A stretch of 42,109 bases of DNA from a virus. The translations under genes and the position numbers were made by a program. The DNA is taken from IMG/VR virus record IMGVR_UViG_3300028883_000080, positions 1 through 42,109 of that record, one strand, 5' to 3'. The notes beneath the pieces were generated by a model. That model was not told the DNA's origin and did not search any database. It saw only the letters and a program-made list of their open reading frames with translations. Of this stretch, positions 23,489 through 30,405 are shown in pieces (the stretch's first letter is position 1; each line of letters begins with the position of its first letter).

Positions 23489-24303
23489 CTGTCCCTCCCT
23501 TCGTTCCACTGTGTGTACCAGAGACCTACGAATCGCGCTTGGTCCTTCGCACGCGCCGACAACATCCCCTCATCACGGCCCCGCGTCGCGCCCTCGTCAT
23601 GGTATGCGAACGCACCTTGTACCAGCGCGACGGTGCCATTTAGGACAGTCCGCACCCTCATGCACAGGTCGATGTCCTGCTGGTCGACCTCGTACTCCTC
23701 ATCGAATCCGTTGACCTCTGCGAAGGTGTTCGCCTCCACGAGCATACACGCACCCGTCACCGCCCACATCGTCAACCACCTTGGATAACTGTAGGCCCAC
23801 GACGCGAGTAAGCTGTGGCGTCCACGATGGCATCCAACAAAGAAGGCGCCGGGGATGACCCCGGCGTGCTGGATGCGAAGTGGCTCATCCTCCTTGGGTG
23901 GGTATGCGAGGTTGATGCCGACCACTTCGGCGTGCTGCCGTCTGGCACAGGTAAGCATCGCATCCACGGAGTCGGGCCGCATGGTGACGTCGTCGTTGAG
24001 GAACAGTAGGTAGTCACACGGGTGCGCGGTTTCCATGAGTGCAATCGAGGCCGCCCTGTTGTTCATCTTCGAGTAGGAGAACGGTTCATCGGCCGCTGCC
24101 ACGAGGATGTGGTTCCCGCCCCCCGCTCTCCACCACTCGGGTTGTGGCCCGTCGTAGTCATCGAGTGTGACCCCGCCGTTCAGATACAAGACCGCACTGA
24201 GTGTTGCCGCGTCCGACGCGACCGCTCTCAGTGCGTTTCGTGCTAGGTCTGGTTGCTTGCTCAACATGATGACCGCGATGTGCGGTCGCTCTGACCCTCC
24301 CAT
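23479..24303 (-). CDS. Glycosyltransferase, GT2 family
   Basis: 274 residues with a GT-A fold. After RPHIAVIML comes the donor-binding segment, the metal-binding YLLFLNDDV near residue 100, then VTGACMLVEANTF and the FDEEYEVDQQDIDLCMRV acceptor/base region near 210-225, and a late YHDEGATR. This layout is that of inverting rhamnosyl- or glucosyltransferases of family 2. It acts in the cytoplasm on a nucleotide sugar. The ATG at 24303 has AGGAGGTGTAT before it; a GTG two codons upstream is too near the site. It is the second of three glycosyltransferases in the genome. Confidence 0.85.
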   Translation of the reverse strand: MGGSERPHIAVIMLSKQPDLARNALRAVASDAATLSAVLYLNGGVTLDDYDGPQPEWWRAGGGNHILVAAADEPFSYSKMNNRAASIALMETAHPCDYLLFLNDDVTMRPDSVDAMLTCARRQHAEVVGINLAYPPKEDEPLRIQHAGVIPGAFFVGCHRGRHSLLASWAYSYPRWLTMWAVTGACMLVEANTFAEVNGFDEEYEVDQQDIDLCMRVRTVLNGTVALVQGAFAYHDEGATRGRDEGMLSARAKDQARFVGLWYTQWNEGRDRWR

Positions 24304-24567
24304 ATACACCTCCTCATGTCACCCCGGCATGGTCAACGTGGTCGTGAGGGCTGTTGGCCGAATGGCAGTTGATTGTTGGCCGAATGTGCGGTAGGCATTG
24401 GTCCCCTCCCGGTGTATGTCAGCACCGAGTCTGATAGTGGAGAACCAACACGCACGCGGCGAGCGCGGACCATGCCGAGATGCGTCCTGTTCGGCGTATT
24501 GGGGGCGGGGCTAGCACCCACCCCCACGCCACGCCGCGTGGGGTCATCCCATGGCGGCGTCGTTCTC
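24304..24567. other. 264-base gap with repeats and a hairpin
   Basis: Apart from the possible 21-residue frame, this gap holds two exact copies of TGTTGGCCGAATG (24352-24364 and 24374-24386), 22 bases apart. It also holds a perfect stem CCCCACGC/GCGTGGGG with a six-base loop (24522-24543) next to G-rich tracts. I see no convincing promoter. The 22-base spacing (two helix turns) would suit a DNA-binding protein. Confidence 0.5.
24333..24398 (-). CDS. Possible 21-residue peptide
   Basis: A short frame with a strong ribosome site (GGGAGGGGACCA before ATG) in a 264-base gap. The peptide is MPTAHSANNQLPFGQQPSRP followed by Arg, polar and with no membrane part. It spans two copies of a 13-base direct repeat. 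The only support is the ribosome site and the lack of other content; it may equally be a leader peptide for the GT2 gene that follows. Confidence 0.3.
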   Translation of the reverse strand: MPTAHSANNQLPFGQQPSRPR

Positions 24568-24954
24568 CTAGTCGATGTCCACCAACCAGCATCCACCCGG
24601 CTCGGGCGGTACATCCACATAGGCCGTACACCGACATACTGCCACGAAACCCGATGGAGTCGTGATGCCGTAGAGCGACACGATGGTCCCTTCGGTCTCG
24701 TAGACCGTGACGGGCCAAGCGTGTTCGACGTCCTTGCCCATGTGTTCGATGTCGTCTGCTACACTCAGCGTATCGCCAGAGGCCATCCCACGTATGCTAA
24801 TGCTGTACGTGAGCGTCCCGCTGCCGTCGTAGCCCCAACCGGGCCAGACCAGCTTGAGCGTGTTGTCGTCGAACCATTCCGCTAGCGCCCCTTGTGTTGC
24901 CATCAGAACGAGCAGGGCCGCGACGACACACAGCGTCACCTTCTGTCTATACAT
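24568..24954 (-). CDS. Secreted protein, 128 residues
   Basis: Signal peptide MYRQKVTLCVVAALLVLMA followed by TQGALA and a probable cut before EWF. The mature part is acidic and beta-rich (TLTYSISIRGMASGDTL) and ends with Cys residues in VAVCRCTAY and GGCWLVDID that may pair. GGGAGGTAGG precedes the ATG. The gene lies next to another exported protein gene (25003-25548), and both share the DTL turn motif and Trp-rich strands, so they may be distant relatives. Function unknown. Confidence 0.75.
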   Translation of the reverse strand: MYRQKVTLCVVAALLVLMATQGALAEWFDDNTLKLVWPGWGYDGSGTLTYSISIRGMASGDTLSVADDIEHMGKDVEHAWPVTVYETEGTIVSLYGITTPSGFVAVCRCTAYVDVPPEPGGCWLVDID

Positions 24955-25002
24955 CCTACCTCCCTTCGTTCGAACATCCGCTCCTCCGTCACCTCCCGCG
25001 AC

Positions 25003-25548
25003 TCACGGGCGCCTCCCTACGCGAGTCAGCGTGTAGACGTAGAGGTCGGCGGGTACTCCGAGCCTAGCTCGCGCATCCAACCACTCGGTACCCCACTCCT
25101 CCACGTTGACCCACCTCATGTAGACATCCCCTTCGACCACTGCGGGCCATCCGAACGACACGCCTCCCGGTGCTACGTAGTAGAGGCCATCGGCGAACTC
25201 GACGTAGCCCTTCAGCGTATCACCTATCGTCGTGTAGAAGCCGATGCACATATCAAGCGTCCACGGCCCGCCCTCGTTCTCGATTGTAGTAAGCCAACAG
25301 GCGCTCGGTATTGGATGCACCGTATCGGGTGGCGCCGACCCTCGCGTCAGCGTGACGGCGCCTGATTCCATAGGGAGTGTGTAGTCGAGGATGCCGACGG
25401 GCGACGCGGTGACGTTCTGCTGCTCCTGCCCTGCCACAACCGCGTATGATTCACCCGGCGCATACACGACCATCAGGTGTTCGCTAGCATCTGCTCGTCC
25501 TTCACTACAGCACGTGAGAACGAGAACCGCCAGCGCCCAACGCACCAT
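25003..25548 (-). CDS. Exported protein, 181 residues
   Basis: Starts MVRWALAVLVLTCCSEGRADA, an export signal; the Cys residues near the cut resemble a lipobox but the surrounding residues are not typical. The mature part is beta-rich with SACWLTTIENEGGPW and LYYVAPGGVSFGW, fitting a sandwich domain. Its first 76 bases overlap the end of the nuclease gene upstream. GGAGG lies 11 bases and AGGGACG close to the ATG. Function unknown. Confidence 0.7.
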   Translation of the reverse strand: MVRWALAVLVLTCCSEGRADASEHLMVVYAPGESYAVVAGQEQQNVTASPVGILDYTLPMESGAVTLTRGSAPPDTVHPIPSACWLTTIENEGGPWTLDMCIGFYTTIGDTLKGYVEFADGLYYVAPGGVSFGWPAVVEGDVYMRWVNVEEWGTEWLDARARLGVPADLYVYTLTRVGRRP

Positions 25549-26066
25549 CGTCCCTGTCCTCCTTTCAACACTTCCTCCCTTGGTACCAGTAGCACCTTGC
25601 CCCGCTCGTCACCAAGCGGGTTCACGATGCGCCACGCCTCGCCAAGCTCCTCCTTCCAGTCGCGCTCACGCTTGACCCATGCGACCAGACCGGGGTATGT
25701 GAACCAGTAGACCACCCCACTCATAGGTCTGCCTTGGTAGCCTGACCCGATGGGTGGACTCATGCTATGGACCTCTACGTACGCGACGTACTGAGGCGCC
25801 TCCGCAGGGTCGTACCGCAGTAGTCCCGGCTTCCCATCAATCTCAAGCTCGAACGCGAAGTTGCCCGTGTCCTTCATCTGCCTGTCCGTCTTGACCTCCA
25901 CGCGTTGCCCCAAGAACTCGAAGTCGTAACCACGGACAGGTGATAGTCGGGCGTGCTTCATCGTCGCCTCGACAATCCGCTTCACGGTGAGCGTTGCCAC
26001 CAACACCTCCCCGGCCTGCCCGTACATGAGGTCAACATCGAACGGCGCGAAGCAGTCACTACCCAT
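25473..26066 (-). CDS. PD-(D/E)XK-type nuclease-like protein
   Basis: 197 residues. YDFEFLGQRVEVKTDRQM near residues 47-64 has the Asp...Glu-x-Lys arrangement of the PD-(D/E)XK nuclease fold, and the following TGNFAFELEIDGKPG matches a common phage family that begins 'vEVKtD...TGNffvE'. Later WRIVNPLGDERGKVLLVPRE completes the domain. Such proteins may trim DNA ends in recombination or attack host DNA. AAGGGGGCAGT precedes the ATG. It lies downstream of RusA-like and ERF genes, so a role in DNA recombination is likely. Confidence 0.6.
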   Translation of the reverse strand: MGSDCFAPFDVDLMYGQAGEVLVATLTVKRIVEATMKHARLSPVRGYDFEFLGQRVEVKTDRQMKDTGNFAFELEIDGKPGLLRYDPAEAPQYVAYVEVHSMSPPIGSGYQGRPMSGVVYWFTYPGLVAWVKRERDWKEELGEAWRIVNPLGDERGKVLLVPREEVLKGGQGRWCVGRWRFSFSRAVVKDEQMLANT

Positions 26067-26175
26067 ACTGCCCCCTTCGCAGCCGAGGCCGAGCGGCGGC
26101 CGTTGTGGAGGATGGCGGCGGGAGGGTCAGACCCGTAACCGCCACGACACACCGCCCGACCATCGGCGAGTGACC
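26067..26175. other. Short gap with an imperfect hairpin
   Basis: This 109-base gap before the nuclease gene holds an imperfect stem-loop at about 26114-26143 (GGGT/ACCC inner stem and GGCGG/CCGCC outer stem) without a T run. Otherwise I see nothing in it. Confidence 0.4.
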
Positions 26176-26346
26176 CTAGTCGAACAGCGCCCACACGAAC
26201 AACCACGACACGGCGCAGGTCAATATCATCTTCGCCGCGAACGGTAGCGCCGACACCAACTCGACCATACGCGTGATGGCACGGTCTAGCGCGTCCCTGT
26301 CTGTCTCGTCGAACCACGAGCGTTCAACCACCCGTCTTCGCTGCAT
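26176..26346 (-). CDS. Small membrane protein, 56 residues
   Basis: Starts MQRRRVVERSWFDETDRD, a charged N-terminus, and ends with a single membrane span (AKMILTCAVSWLFVWALF). AAGGAGGAAGACC before the ATG is a very strong site, and the start overlaps the end of the coiled-coil gene upstream. The N-in, C-membrane layout resembles small phage regulators of membrane proteins. Function unknown. Confidence 0.7.
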   Translation of the reverse strand: MQRRRVVERSWFDETDRDALDRAITRMVELVSALPFAAKMILTCAVSWLFVWALFD

Positions 26347-26509
26347 GGTCTTCCTCCTTGCCGTTCAGAGTCTTGAGGATGGCGTCGACCTCAACCAACT
26401 CGCGGACCAGTGCTGCCTGCTGCTTCAGTATCGCGACACGCCTTTGCTTCGCCTCATACAACAGCTGCCTACGTGTCTGGCGGCTGATGCCGTACGGTGT
26501 GTATGACAT
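26324..26509 (-). CDS. Small coiled-coil protein, 61 residues
   Basis: After MSYTPYGISRQTRRQLLYEA comes a helical, heptad-like stretch (KQQAALVRELVEVDAILKTL), probably a short dimeric coiled coil. The start has the conserved GGGAGGGTC element and lies inside the last codons of the RusA-like gene (41-base overlap). It may be a DNA-binding or partner protein for the recombination genes next to it. No family recognised. Confidence 0.65.
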   Translation of the reverse strand: MSYTPYGISRQTRRQLLYEAKQRRVAILKQQAALVRELVEVDAILKTLNGKEEDHAAKTGG

Positions 26510-27002
26510 TCGACCCTCCCTTTGCTCTGTTCGCTACATACGCGAACTCGCCTCTAGGGTACGGGCCATGCAACACGACCCATACCCGCCCACAATCCGC
26601 ACCGTCACGCATCGCCACAAGGCGCGGTACCACCAGCTTGTCGCTCACCCCGCTCTTGTAGAACAGCGCGTCGACGATACCCTTCACCACGTTGTCGCAG
26701 TCCCCGTGAGACCGCCCCTTGAACTGGATACGGATGTCACAGAGGTACTGCGAGTCCTTCCCGGCCAGCATGGGGTACACCTCGTCACGTAGCATCCTCG
26801 CCGCATCGCGGTCGAGTGCTGCCAGTACGTGCTTCGCATAGGCACAGTACCGACCGTACGGCGTCAGCCGCCCGCGTCGGTCCTGCTTCCACTTGCCGCG
26901 CTGCGTCGTGCGCGTGTACGGTACGGGGTTGCCGTCCCGTTCGCGCCCGTTGCCCACGACCTCGAAGCTGATGTGTACCGCCACGCTAGCCGCCTTGTGC
27001 AT
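26469..27002 (-). CDS. Holliday junction resolvase, RusA-like
   Basis: About 177 residues. It has the RusA features: an N-terminal FEVVGNGRERDGNPVPYTR strand, a long helix, and the acidic core GDCDNVVKGIVDALFYKSG (Asp-x-Asp-Asn-x-x-Lys-x-x-x-Asp) near residues 115-133, followed by DKLVVPRLVAMRDGA. RusA resolves four-way junctions made during phage recombination and replication. The start is uncertain: ATG at 27002 has a weak CAGGTT site, and GTG at 26984 has AAGGCGG. It follows the ERF gene and the candidate origin, and both are natural partners. Confidence 0.8.
   Translation of the reverse strand: MHKAASVAVHISFEVVGNGRERDGNPVPYTRTTQRGKWKQDRRGRLTPYGRYCAYAKHVLAALDRDAARMLRDEVYPMLAGKDSQYLCDIRIQFKGRSHGDCDNVVKGIVDALFYKSGVSDKLVVPRLVAMRDGADCGRVWVVLHGPYPRGEFAYVANRAKGGSNVIHTVRHQPPDT
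26512..26520 (-). promoter_or_regulatory. Start-associated element GGGAGGGTC (one of six)
   Basis: The exact nonamer GGGAGGGTC (minus strand) lies 1-5 bases before start codons at 26512, 28261, 28680, 30090, 30626 and 32393 (left ends on the plus strand). Most copies are preceded by A or AA. The core can pair with 16S rRNA, but the constant TC at the 3' end goes beyond what pairing needs. It resembles the start-associated sequences of cluster K mycobacteriophages in concept. Confidence 0.75.
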
Positions 27003-27216
27003 AACCTGTGGGCAACCCGGTGTACAGTCGGTGCATAGCAGTGGGCAACTCGGGCAGGGGCCACCCCTGTACACCGCTACCCACAGTTACCCACCACTTA
27101 TGCACACCTACTCCCCTGTGTAAGTGCTTCCCTGTCACCGGGTTGCCTCACTTGTCCACATATGCACCGCCCCTACTACTACTACTATGTTGTTATCTAA
27201 GTAGGGGTAGTAGTAC
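26996..27216. other. Candidate replication origin with DnaA boxes
   Basis: Two perfect DnaA boxes TTATGCACA lie at 27098-27106 (plus) and 26996-27004 (minus), with a one-mismatch TTGTCCACA at 27152-27160 and several weaker TTACCCAC/TGGGCAA boxes. A perfect 12-base inverted repeat, GGCAACCCGGTG at 27011-27022 and CACCGGGTTGCC at 27136-27147, encloses the core. Next to it is an AT-rich run of CTA repeats (27173-27200) that could open, bounded by CCCCTAC/GTAGGGG. It lies between the ERF and RusA-like genes and is the main non-coding stretch of the early region. Confidence 0.65.
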
Positions 27217-28258
27217 CTACGGCACCCTCCGCTTCGTCAGTGGTGGGTCCGTCGGGGTTGCCATACTGCATCTGGTTCCGCTTCGCCTCGGCCTGATGCT
27301 CCTCGCAGTAGGCTGGCGGTAGACCGAGGATTCCGCAGGTCAGCACCTCCTTGTCGCTGAGTACTGTCCCACAGACCTTGCAGGCGCACTCGCCCTTGAC
27401 GGCAGGAGTAGCAATCGCCTCGGCAATCACCACGGCATCCTCAACCTGTGGGGTATCCTCGCTCACCGCATACCCGTACTCCACAAGCGCCTTTGTCGGT
27501 CCGTCACCAGTCAACCACGTGACGAGCTTCGGTACTCGCTCCGGGTTCGAGAGGACGCCCACCATCGTCAAGAGAACAGCGGGCGAGCAATCCTTCGTGC
27601 TGCTGGCTGCGCCCTTGGTCATGTCGGCCACGAACCCGCGCTTCATGTCGTGCAGGACCGCGTCGGTCACCTCAGGCGAGACCACCTCTCTCACCCTCTC
27701 TATGACCTCCTGCCATCGTGCATGGAACAGCTTGCTAGCAGTCGCGTGGTCGACCTTCGGCTCCTCCTCACGTGTTGGTGCCGGGATGGAAGCCGCCGCA
27801 CCGTCGTCGTCCCGACCGCTCGCCATGTTGAGAAGCGCGTACCACGAGTAGCGGCGAACGTAGCTCTCCGCTGACCCGATTGCCTGCGGCGAGTCCTGCG
27901 CTGGTCCCATGCCCATCATGCAGCCGTAGTACTGACCCGACGTATGGACAAGGCGCGACTCAACCCACACTACGCCGTCGCGGTGCGCCACCCCCTGAAT
28001 CATCAACACGCCGTTGTCGTTCAGCGGGGGCTTCGCTACTTCAAGCACCGCATCGAGCGGAGTGTAGTCGTATGAGTACGTGCCGCCCTTCTTCGTCGGG
28101 ACCGTAGCTGTCTCGGAACGCGGCAGGGTTGGTATCCGCTTCTGCGCTGCGATTAGCGCAGGTACTATCTCTGTGACGTCAACTGAGTGGCACAGGATAG
28201 GAGTGCCTTGCGGCAACCCGTCCGTATCCATCACCACATCCAGCTTCTCCTCTACCAT
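27197..28258 (-). CDS. erf: ERF-family single-strand annealing protein
   Basis: 353 residues. Residues about 25-165 form an ERF domain: VTEIVPALIAAQKRIPTL, then YSYDYTPLDAVLEVAKPPLN, GVLMIQGVAH, and the family signature IGSAESYVRRYSWYALLNM followed by an acidic DDDG. ERF proteins anneal complementary single strands in phage recombination. The C-terminal part has a Cys-rich stretch (CACKVCGTVL, then EVLTCG) that may bind zinc. The start has the GGGAGGGTC element. It lies next to the candidate origin and RusA-like gene, so these form a recombination-replication unit. Confidence 0.85.
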   Translation of the reverse strand: MVEEKLDVVMDTDGLPQGTPILCHSVDVTEIVPALIAAQKRIPTLPRSETATVPTKKGGTYSYDYTPLDAVLEVAKPPLNDNGVLMIQGVAHRDGVVWVESRLVHTSGQYYGCMMGMGPAQDSPQAIGSAESYVRRYSWYALLNMASGRDDDGAAASIPAPTREEEPKVDHATASKLFHARWQEVIERVREVVSPEVTDAVLHDMKRGFVADMTKGAASSTKDCSPAVLLTMVGVLSNPERVPKLVTWLTGDGPTKALVEYGYAVSEDTPQVEDAVVIAEAIATPAVKGECACKVCGTVLSDKEVLTCGILGLPPAYCEEHQAEAKRNQMQYGNPDGPTTDEAEGAVGTTTPT

Positions 28259-28272
28259 CTGACCCTCCCTTA

Positions 28273-28677
28273 CTAGAACGTGTAGCCACGGAGCGGCCTG
28301 TACCCACCACGCTCCGCAGCCCGCTTCCTTTCACGTTCATCCTCAACGAACAACTCGCCCTCGGACCGCTCCACTTCGCGCTGCCCCGTCTTGCGAAGCC
28401 AAACGTCGGCACACTCCCGAGAGCAGAACATCCCCGTCGTCACGCCGTCGCTCTCCACTACGGCCGCCCGACACGCCACGTTGCAGTTCCAACAGCGGCA
28501 GTCGTCCCCGACCTCCTTTCGTAGTGCCTCCTGTAGTCGCTTCCTAGTGTGTGCCATCGCACACGACCATGAACAGTACGGTATCTGTTGCCCCTCATCA
28601 ATGAGGAGCGGGTAGGGCGTCCGTAGTACCAACGGCTCTCCACACCATAGACAGTGCGTCACCTTCTCCTCACTCAT
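28273..28677 (-). CDS. Zinc-finger protein, 134 residues
   Basis: Two treble-clef-like zinc sites: HCLWCGEPL with PYCSWSCAMAH, and CRCWNCNVAC with MFCSRECADVW. The CS.SC and CS.EC endings resemble MYM/FCS-type fingers. A basic and acidic tail follows (DERERKRAAERGG). The ATG has the GGGAGGGTC element and overlaps the end of the membrane protein gene upstream. Probably a DNA- or protein-binding factor; no closer family recognised. Confidence 0.7.
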   Translation of the reverse strand: MSEEKVTHCLWCGEPLVLRTPYPLLIDEGQQIPYCSWSCAMAHTRKRLQEALRKEVGDDCRCWNCNVACRAAVVESDGVTTGMFCSRECADVWLRKTGQREVERSEGELFVEDERERKRAAERGGYRPLRGYTF

Positions 28678-28987
28678 TCGACCCTCCCTGTCTGTGCCTG
28701 ATGACCGTGAGCGTGTCGCGACAACAGTTGCCCACGTACCACCAGCAGTTGTCGTGGCTCCTGCCCCTGAACACATCGCCGTTAGAGCAGAAGATGACGT
28801 ACTCGCCATCGACCTTGTGCGTGTTCACTACCTCAACCCGGCGCCGATGCTCCAGCGTAGCCACTGCCATACGACGCCACCCCGCGTTGATGATGAGTGC
28901 CACCACCAGAGCGACGAGCAGGGCGAAGTACACGTGTGTCATCGTCCTATCGGGTCGTGCCTCCAGTACGCTAAACTGAGTCTCCAC
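28670..28987 (-). CDS. Membrane-anchored protein, 105 residues
   Basis: One membrane span (VYFALLVALVVALIINAG, about residues 18-36) followed by a basic cytoplasmic or periplasmic domain with several Cys residues (IFCSNGD and NCWWYVGNCC). The start is taken as GTG at 28987, since GGAGGG lies 9 bases before it and it overlaps the gene upstream. ATG at 28945 is also in frame but has no good site. Function unknown. Confidence 0.65.
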   Translation of the reverse strand: METQFSVLEARPDRTMTHVYFALLVALVVALIINAGWRRMAVATLEHRRRVEVVNTHKVDGEYVIFCSNGDVFRGRSHDNCWWYVGNCCRDTLTVIRHRQGGSNE

Positions 28988-29408
28988 GGCTTCGTTCCCT
29001 CCACCACTCCTTGAACTGCGGGTCGTCCTGCCACGCGTCGCCCTCTATCGCCAATGGACCCTTGCACGACCAGAGGTCGATGTAGTCTCGTACGTGCTTC
29101 CACGAATGACCGCGTGGCGCGAGCCTCTGCTGCATCAGCAGGTCGCTCGACAGGACCACGGACAACTCGTCGTCCCGCGTCAACCCCAATACTTCCTTGT
29201 ACTGCTCCCGCAGGTGCGGGCGTGCCGCGATGCCCCACACAGGATGCTCGACCATGAAGCAGACCAGACGACCGTGGTTCACGTAGTTGGGCGGTAGCGG
29301 CCTGATGCCGAACTTCGGATTGCCCGTCTTGCTCGTGTCCTCGTACCGACACATATCGAGGCAGAACCGACGGAACGCGCTCCATGGCGCAGGCGGGGAC
29401 TTGCTCAC
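28971..29408 (-). CDS. Hypothetical early protein, 145 residues
   Basis: Soluble, rich in Trp and Arg, starting MSKSPPAPWSAFRRFCLDMC and with HSWKHVRDYIDLWSCKG toward the end. It starts with GTG overlapping the stop of the ribbon-helix-helix gene (GTGA), so it is in the same operon as that regulator and lies just behind its promoter. GAGGGGGCAGA precedes the start. No family recognised. Confidence 0.7.
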   Translation of the reverse strand: MSKSPPAPWSAFRRFCLDMCRYEDTSKTGNPKFGIRPLPPNYVNHGRLVCFMVEHPVWGIAARPHLREQYKEVLGLTRDDELSVVLSSDLLMQQRLAPRGHSWKHVRDYIDLWSCKGPLAIEGDAWQDDPQFKEWWRERSRGDSV

Positions 29409-29611
29409 TCTGCCCCCTCTCGCTCCGCACGACGCTCCGCGTCTTCGCGGTCCATGGTCTCGGTCATGCGCTTGATGATGTAGTCCGTCAGCGTCGCCTT
29501 CTTGGGGTCACGATTCTCGACACGCGCCAACCTCCGAGCGTGCCGCCCTAGTCGCAGCTTGAACTTGGGGTCGCACCAGAACGCGATGCGCCCCACTGTT
29601 CCCGTAGCCAT
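29405..29611 (-). CDS. Ribbon-helix-helix-like regulator, 68 residues
   Basis: RIAFWCDPKFKLRLGRHARR, then KATLTDYIIKRMTETMD, has the strand-helix-helix layout of CopG/Arc-type repressors: a beta strand with alternating polar residues, a basic first helix, and a second helix starting at T/S-x-x-DYI. The size fits the family. GGAGGTCAT precedes the ATG. It is the first gene after its own sigma70-type promoter, and a 31-base near-perfect palindrome lies over the predicted start of transcription. Together these suggest autorepression. It probably controls the early operon downstream. Confidence 0.65.
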   Translation of the reverse strand: MATGTVGRIAFWCDPKFKLRLGRHARRLARVENRDPKKATLTDYIIKRMTETMDREDAERRAEREGAE

Positions 29612-29633
29612 ATGACCTCCATGTCGTGGGCCG

Positions 29634-29664
29634 GGGTGCCTGCCGCACCATGCGACAGGCACCC
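29634..29664. promoter_or_regulatory. Operator-like palindrome over the transcription start
   Basis: Two arms of 14 bases, GGGTGCCTGCCGCA and TGCGACAGGCACCC, flank CCA. They match at 13 of 14 positions and the odd pair is G-T in RNA. The palindrome covers about -3 to +28 of the promoter at 29668-29696. It could be the binding site of the ribbon-helix-helix protein, an RNA hairpin at the mRNA 5' end, or both. Confidence 0.65.
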
Positions 29665-29667
29665 ACC

Positions 29668-29696
29668 ATGGTACTGGAATGGGACCAGCGTGTCAA
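29668..29696 (-). promoter_or_regulatory. Sigma70-type promoter for the RHH operon
   Basis: Minus-strand TTGACA (29691-29696), a 17-base spacer, and TACCAT (29668-29673). The -35 box is perfect and the -10 box matches 4 of 6. It shares TTGACACG at the left and CAGTAC-AT at the right with the promoter at 33865-33893. It lies in an 89-base gap directly before the regulator gene. Confidence 0.75.
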
Positions 29697-29700
29697 GCGT

Positions 29701-30087
29701 CTATTCGCCCGAGTCGTGCAGTGGGATGACAGCCCATGGCGCCAGCACTTCGGCCACGCCATCATCGAACACAACCCGTAGTTCCTTCTGCTCACGCTCA
29801 TCGAACAGGTTGCTTCTGATGCCCTTCACCGTACCAGCCCGCACACCGCAGAGTACCCGCTGCCCGACTCGGTATGGCAGGTGCCTCTCGTCTGGCGGGT
29901 TCGGGTCGTGTTCGACCTGCTCCGGTCGGAGCGCGACTAGGGTCTTGGTGTCGTGGCGATTGATGATGAGGTATGTACGTCCCGTGCTGGTATGCGATGC
30001 CTCGATGCGACCACGCAGTTGACCGTCGGTGCTGATGACGTCATCAGCATAGTCCCACTCGACCTTGTCCAACGTACGCTTGTTCAC
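29701..30087 (-). CDS. Hypothetical early protein, SH3-like C-terminus
   Basis: 128 residues. RVGQRVLCGVRAGTVKGI and RVVFDDGVAEVLAPWAVIPL form the strand pattern of a small SH3-like or KOW-like barrel, as in many phage early proteins. The start is GTG with the GGGAGGGTC element. Its stop lies just before the RHH promoter. Function unknown. Confidence 0.7.
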   Translation of the reverse strand: MNKRTLDKVEWDYADDVISTDGQLRGRIEASHTSTGRTYLIINRHDTKTLVALRPEQVEHDPNPPDERHLPYRVGQRVLCGVRAGTVKGIRSNLFDEREQKELRVVFDDGVAEVLAPWAVIPLHDSGE

Positions 30088-30109
30088 TTGACCCTCCCTT
30101 GTATTCGCC

Positions 30110-30403
30110 TCACTCGTAGGTCATCCCATAGCACGCGTTCTCGTGCTTGTCCGATTCGCCCCACACCTCCACATCGACACCACCCAACACAGAGTAGATG
30201 TCGCCGTGCTTCTCGTGTGACCAGCGCCCCGTTAGGTATGTCGCAACCAACCTCACGAACCACGGGGGCATCGGCACACCACACCCGAACGTGAACTCGG
30301 GTGTACTGCGGTTGTACCACCACCCACCCTCCTCGGGGCCGCCGTACTCGCGAGTCACGATGTAGACGGTCACCCATCTGTCCCAATCCCGCCAGAATCG
30401 CAT
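30110..30403 (-). CDS. Hypothetical early protein, 97 residues
   Basis: Starts MRFWRDWDRWVTVYIV and is rich in Trp, Gly and Tyr, with PMPPWFVRLVATYLTGRWSH in the middle. The ATG at 30403 overlaps the upstream gene's end closely and has GGGGGC before it; the longer frame is unlikely. No motif recognised. Confidence 0.65.
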   Translation of the reverse strand: MRFWRDWDRWVTVYIVTREYGGPEEGGWWYNRSTPEFTFGCGVPMPPWFVRLVATYLTGRWSHEKHGDIYSVLGGVDVEVWGESDKHENACYGMTYE

Positions 30404-30405
30404 CG

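Noticed and set aside
24419-24544. Possible 42-residue frame (ATG at 24544 region) in the gap before GT2
   Set aside because: The nearest AGGAG is about 17 bases from the ATG, too far, and the translation shows only a weak hydrophobic stretch.
26120-26128. Plus-strand GGGAGGGTC
   Set aside because: Wrong strand for any gene start and inside a hairpin; taken as chance.
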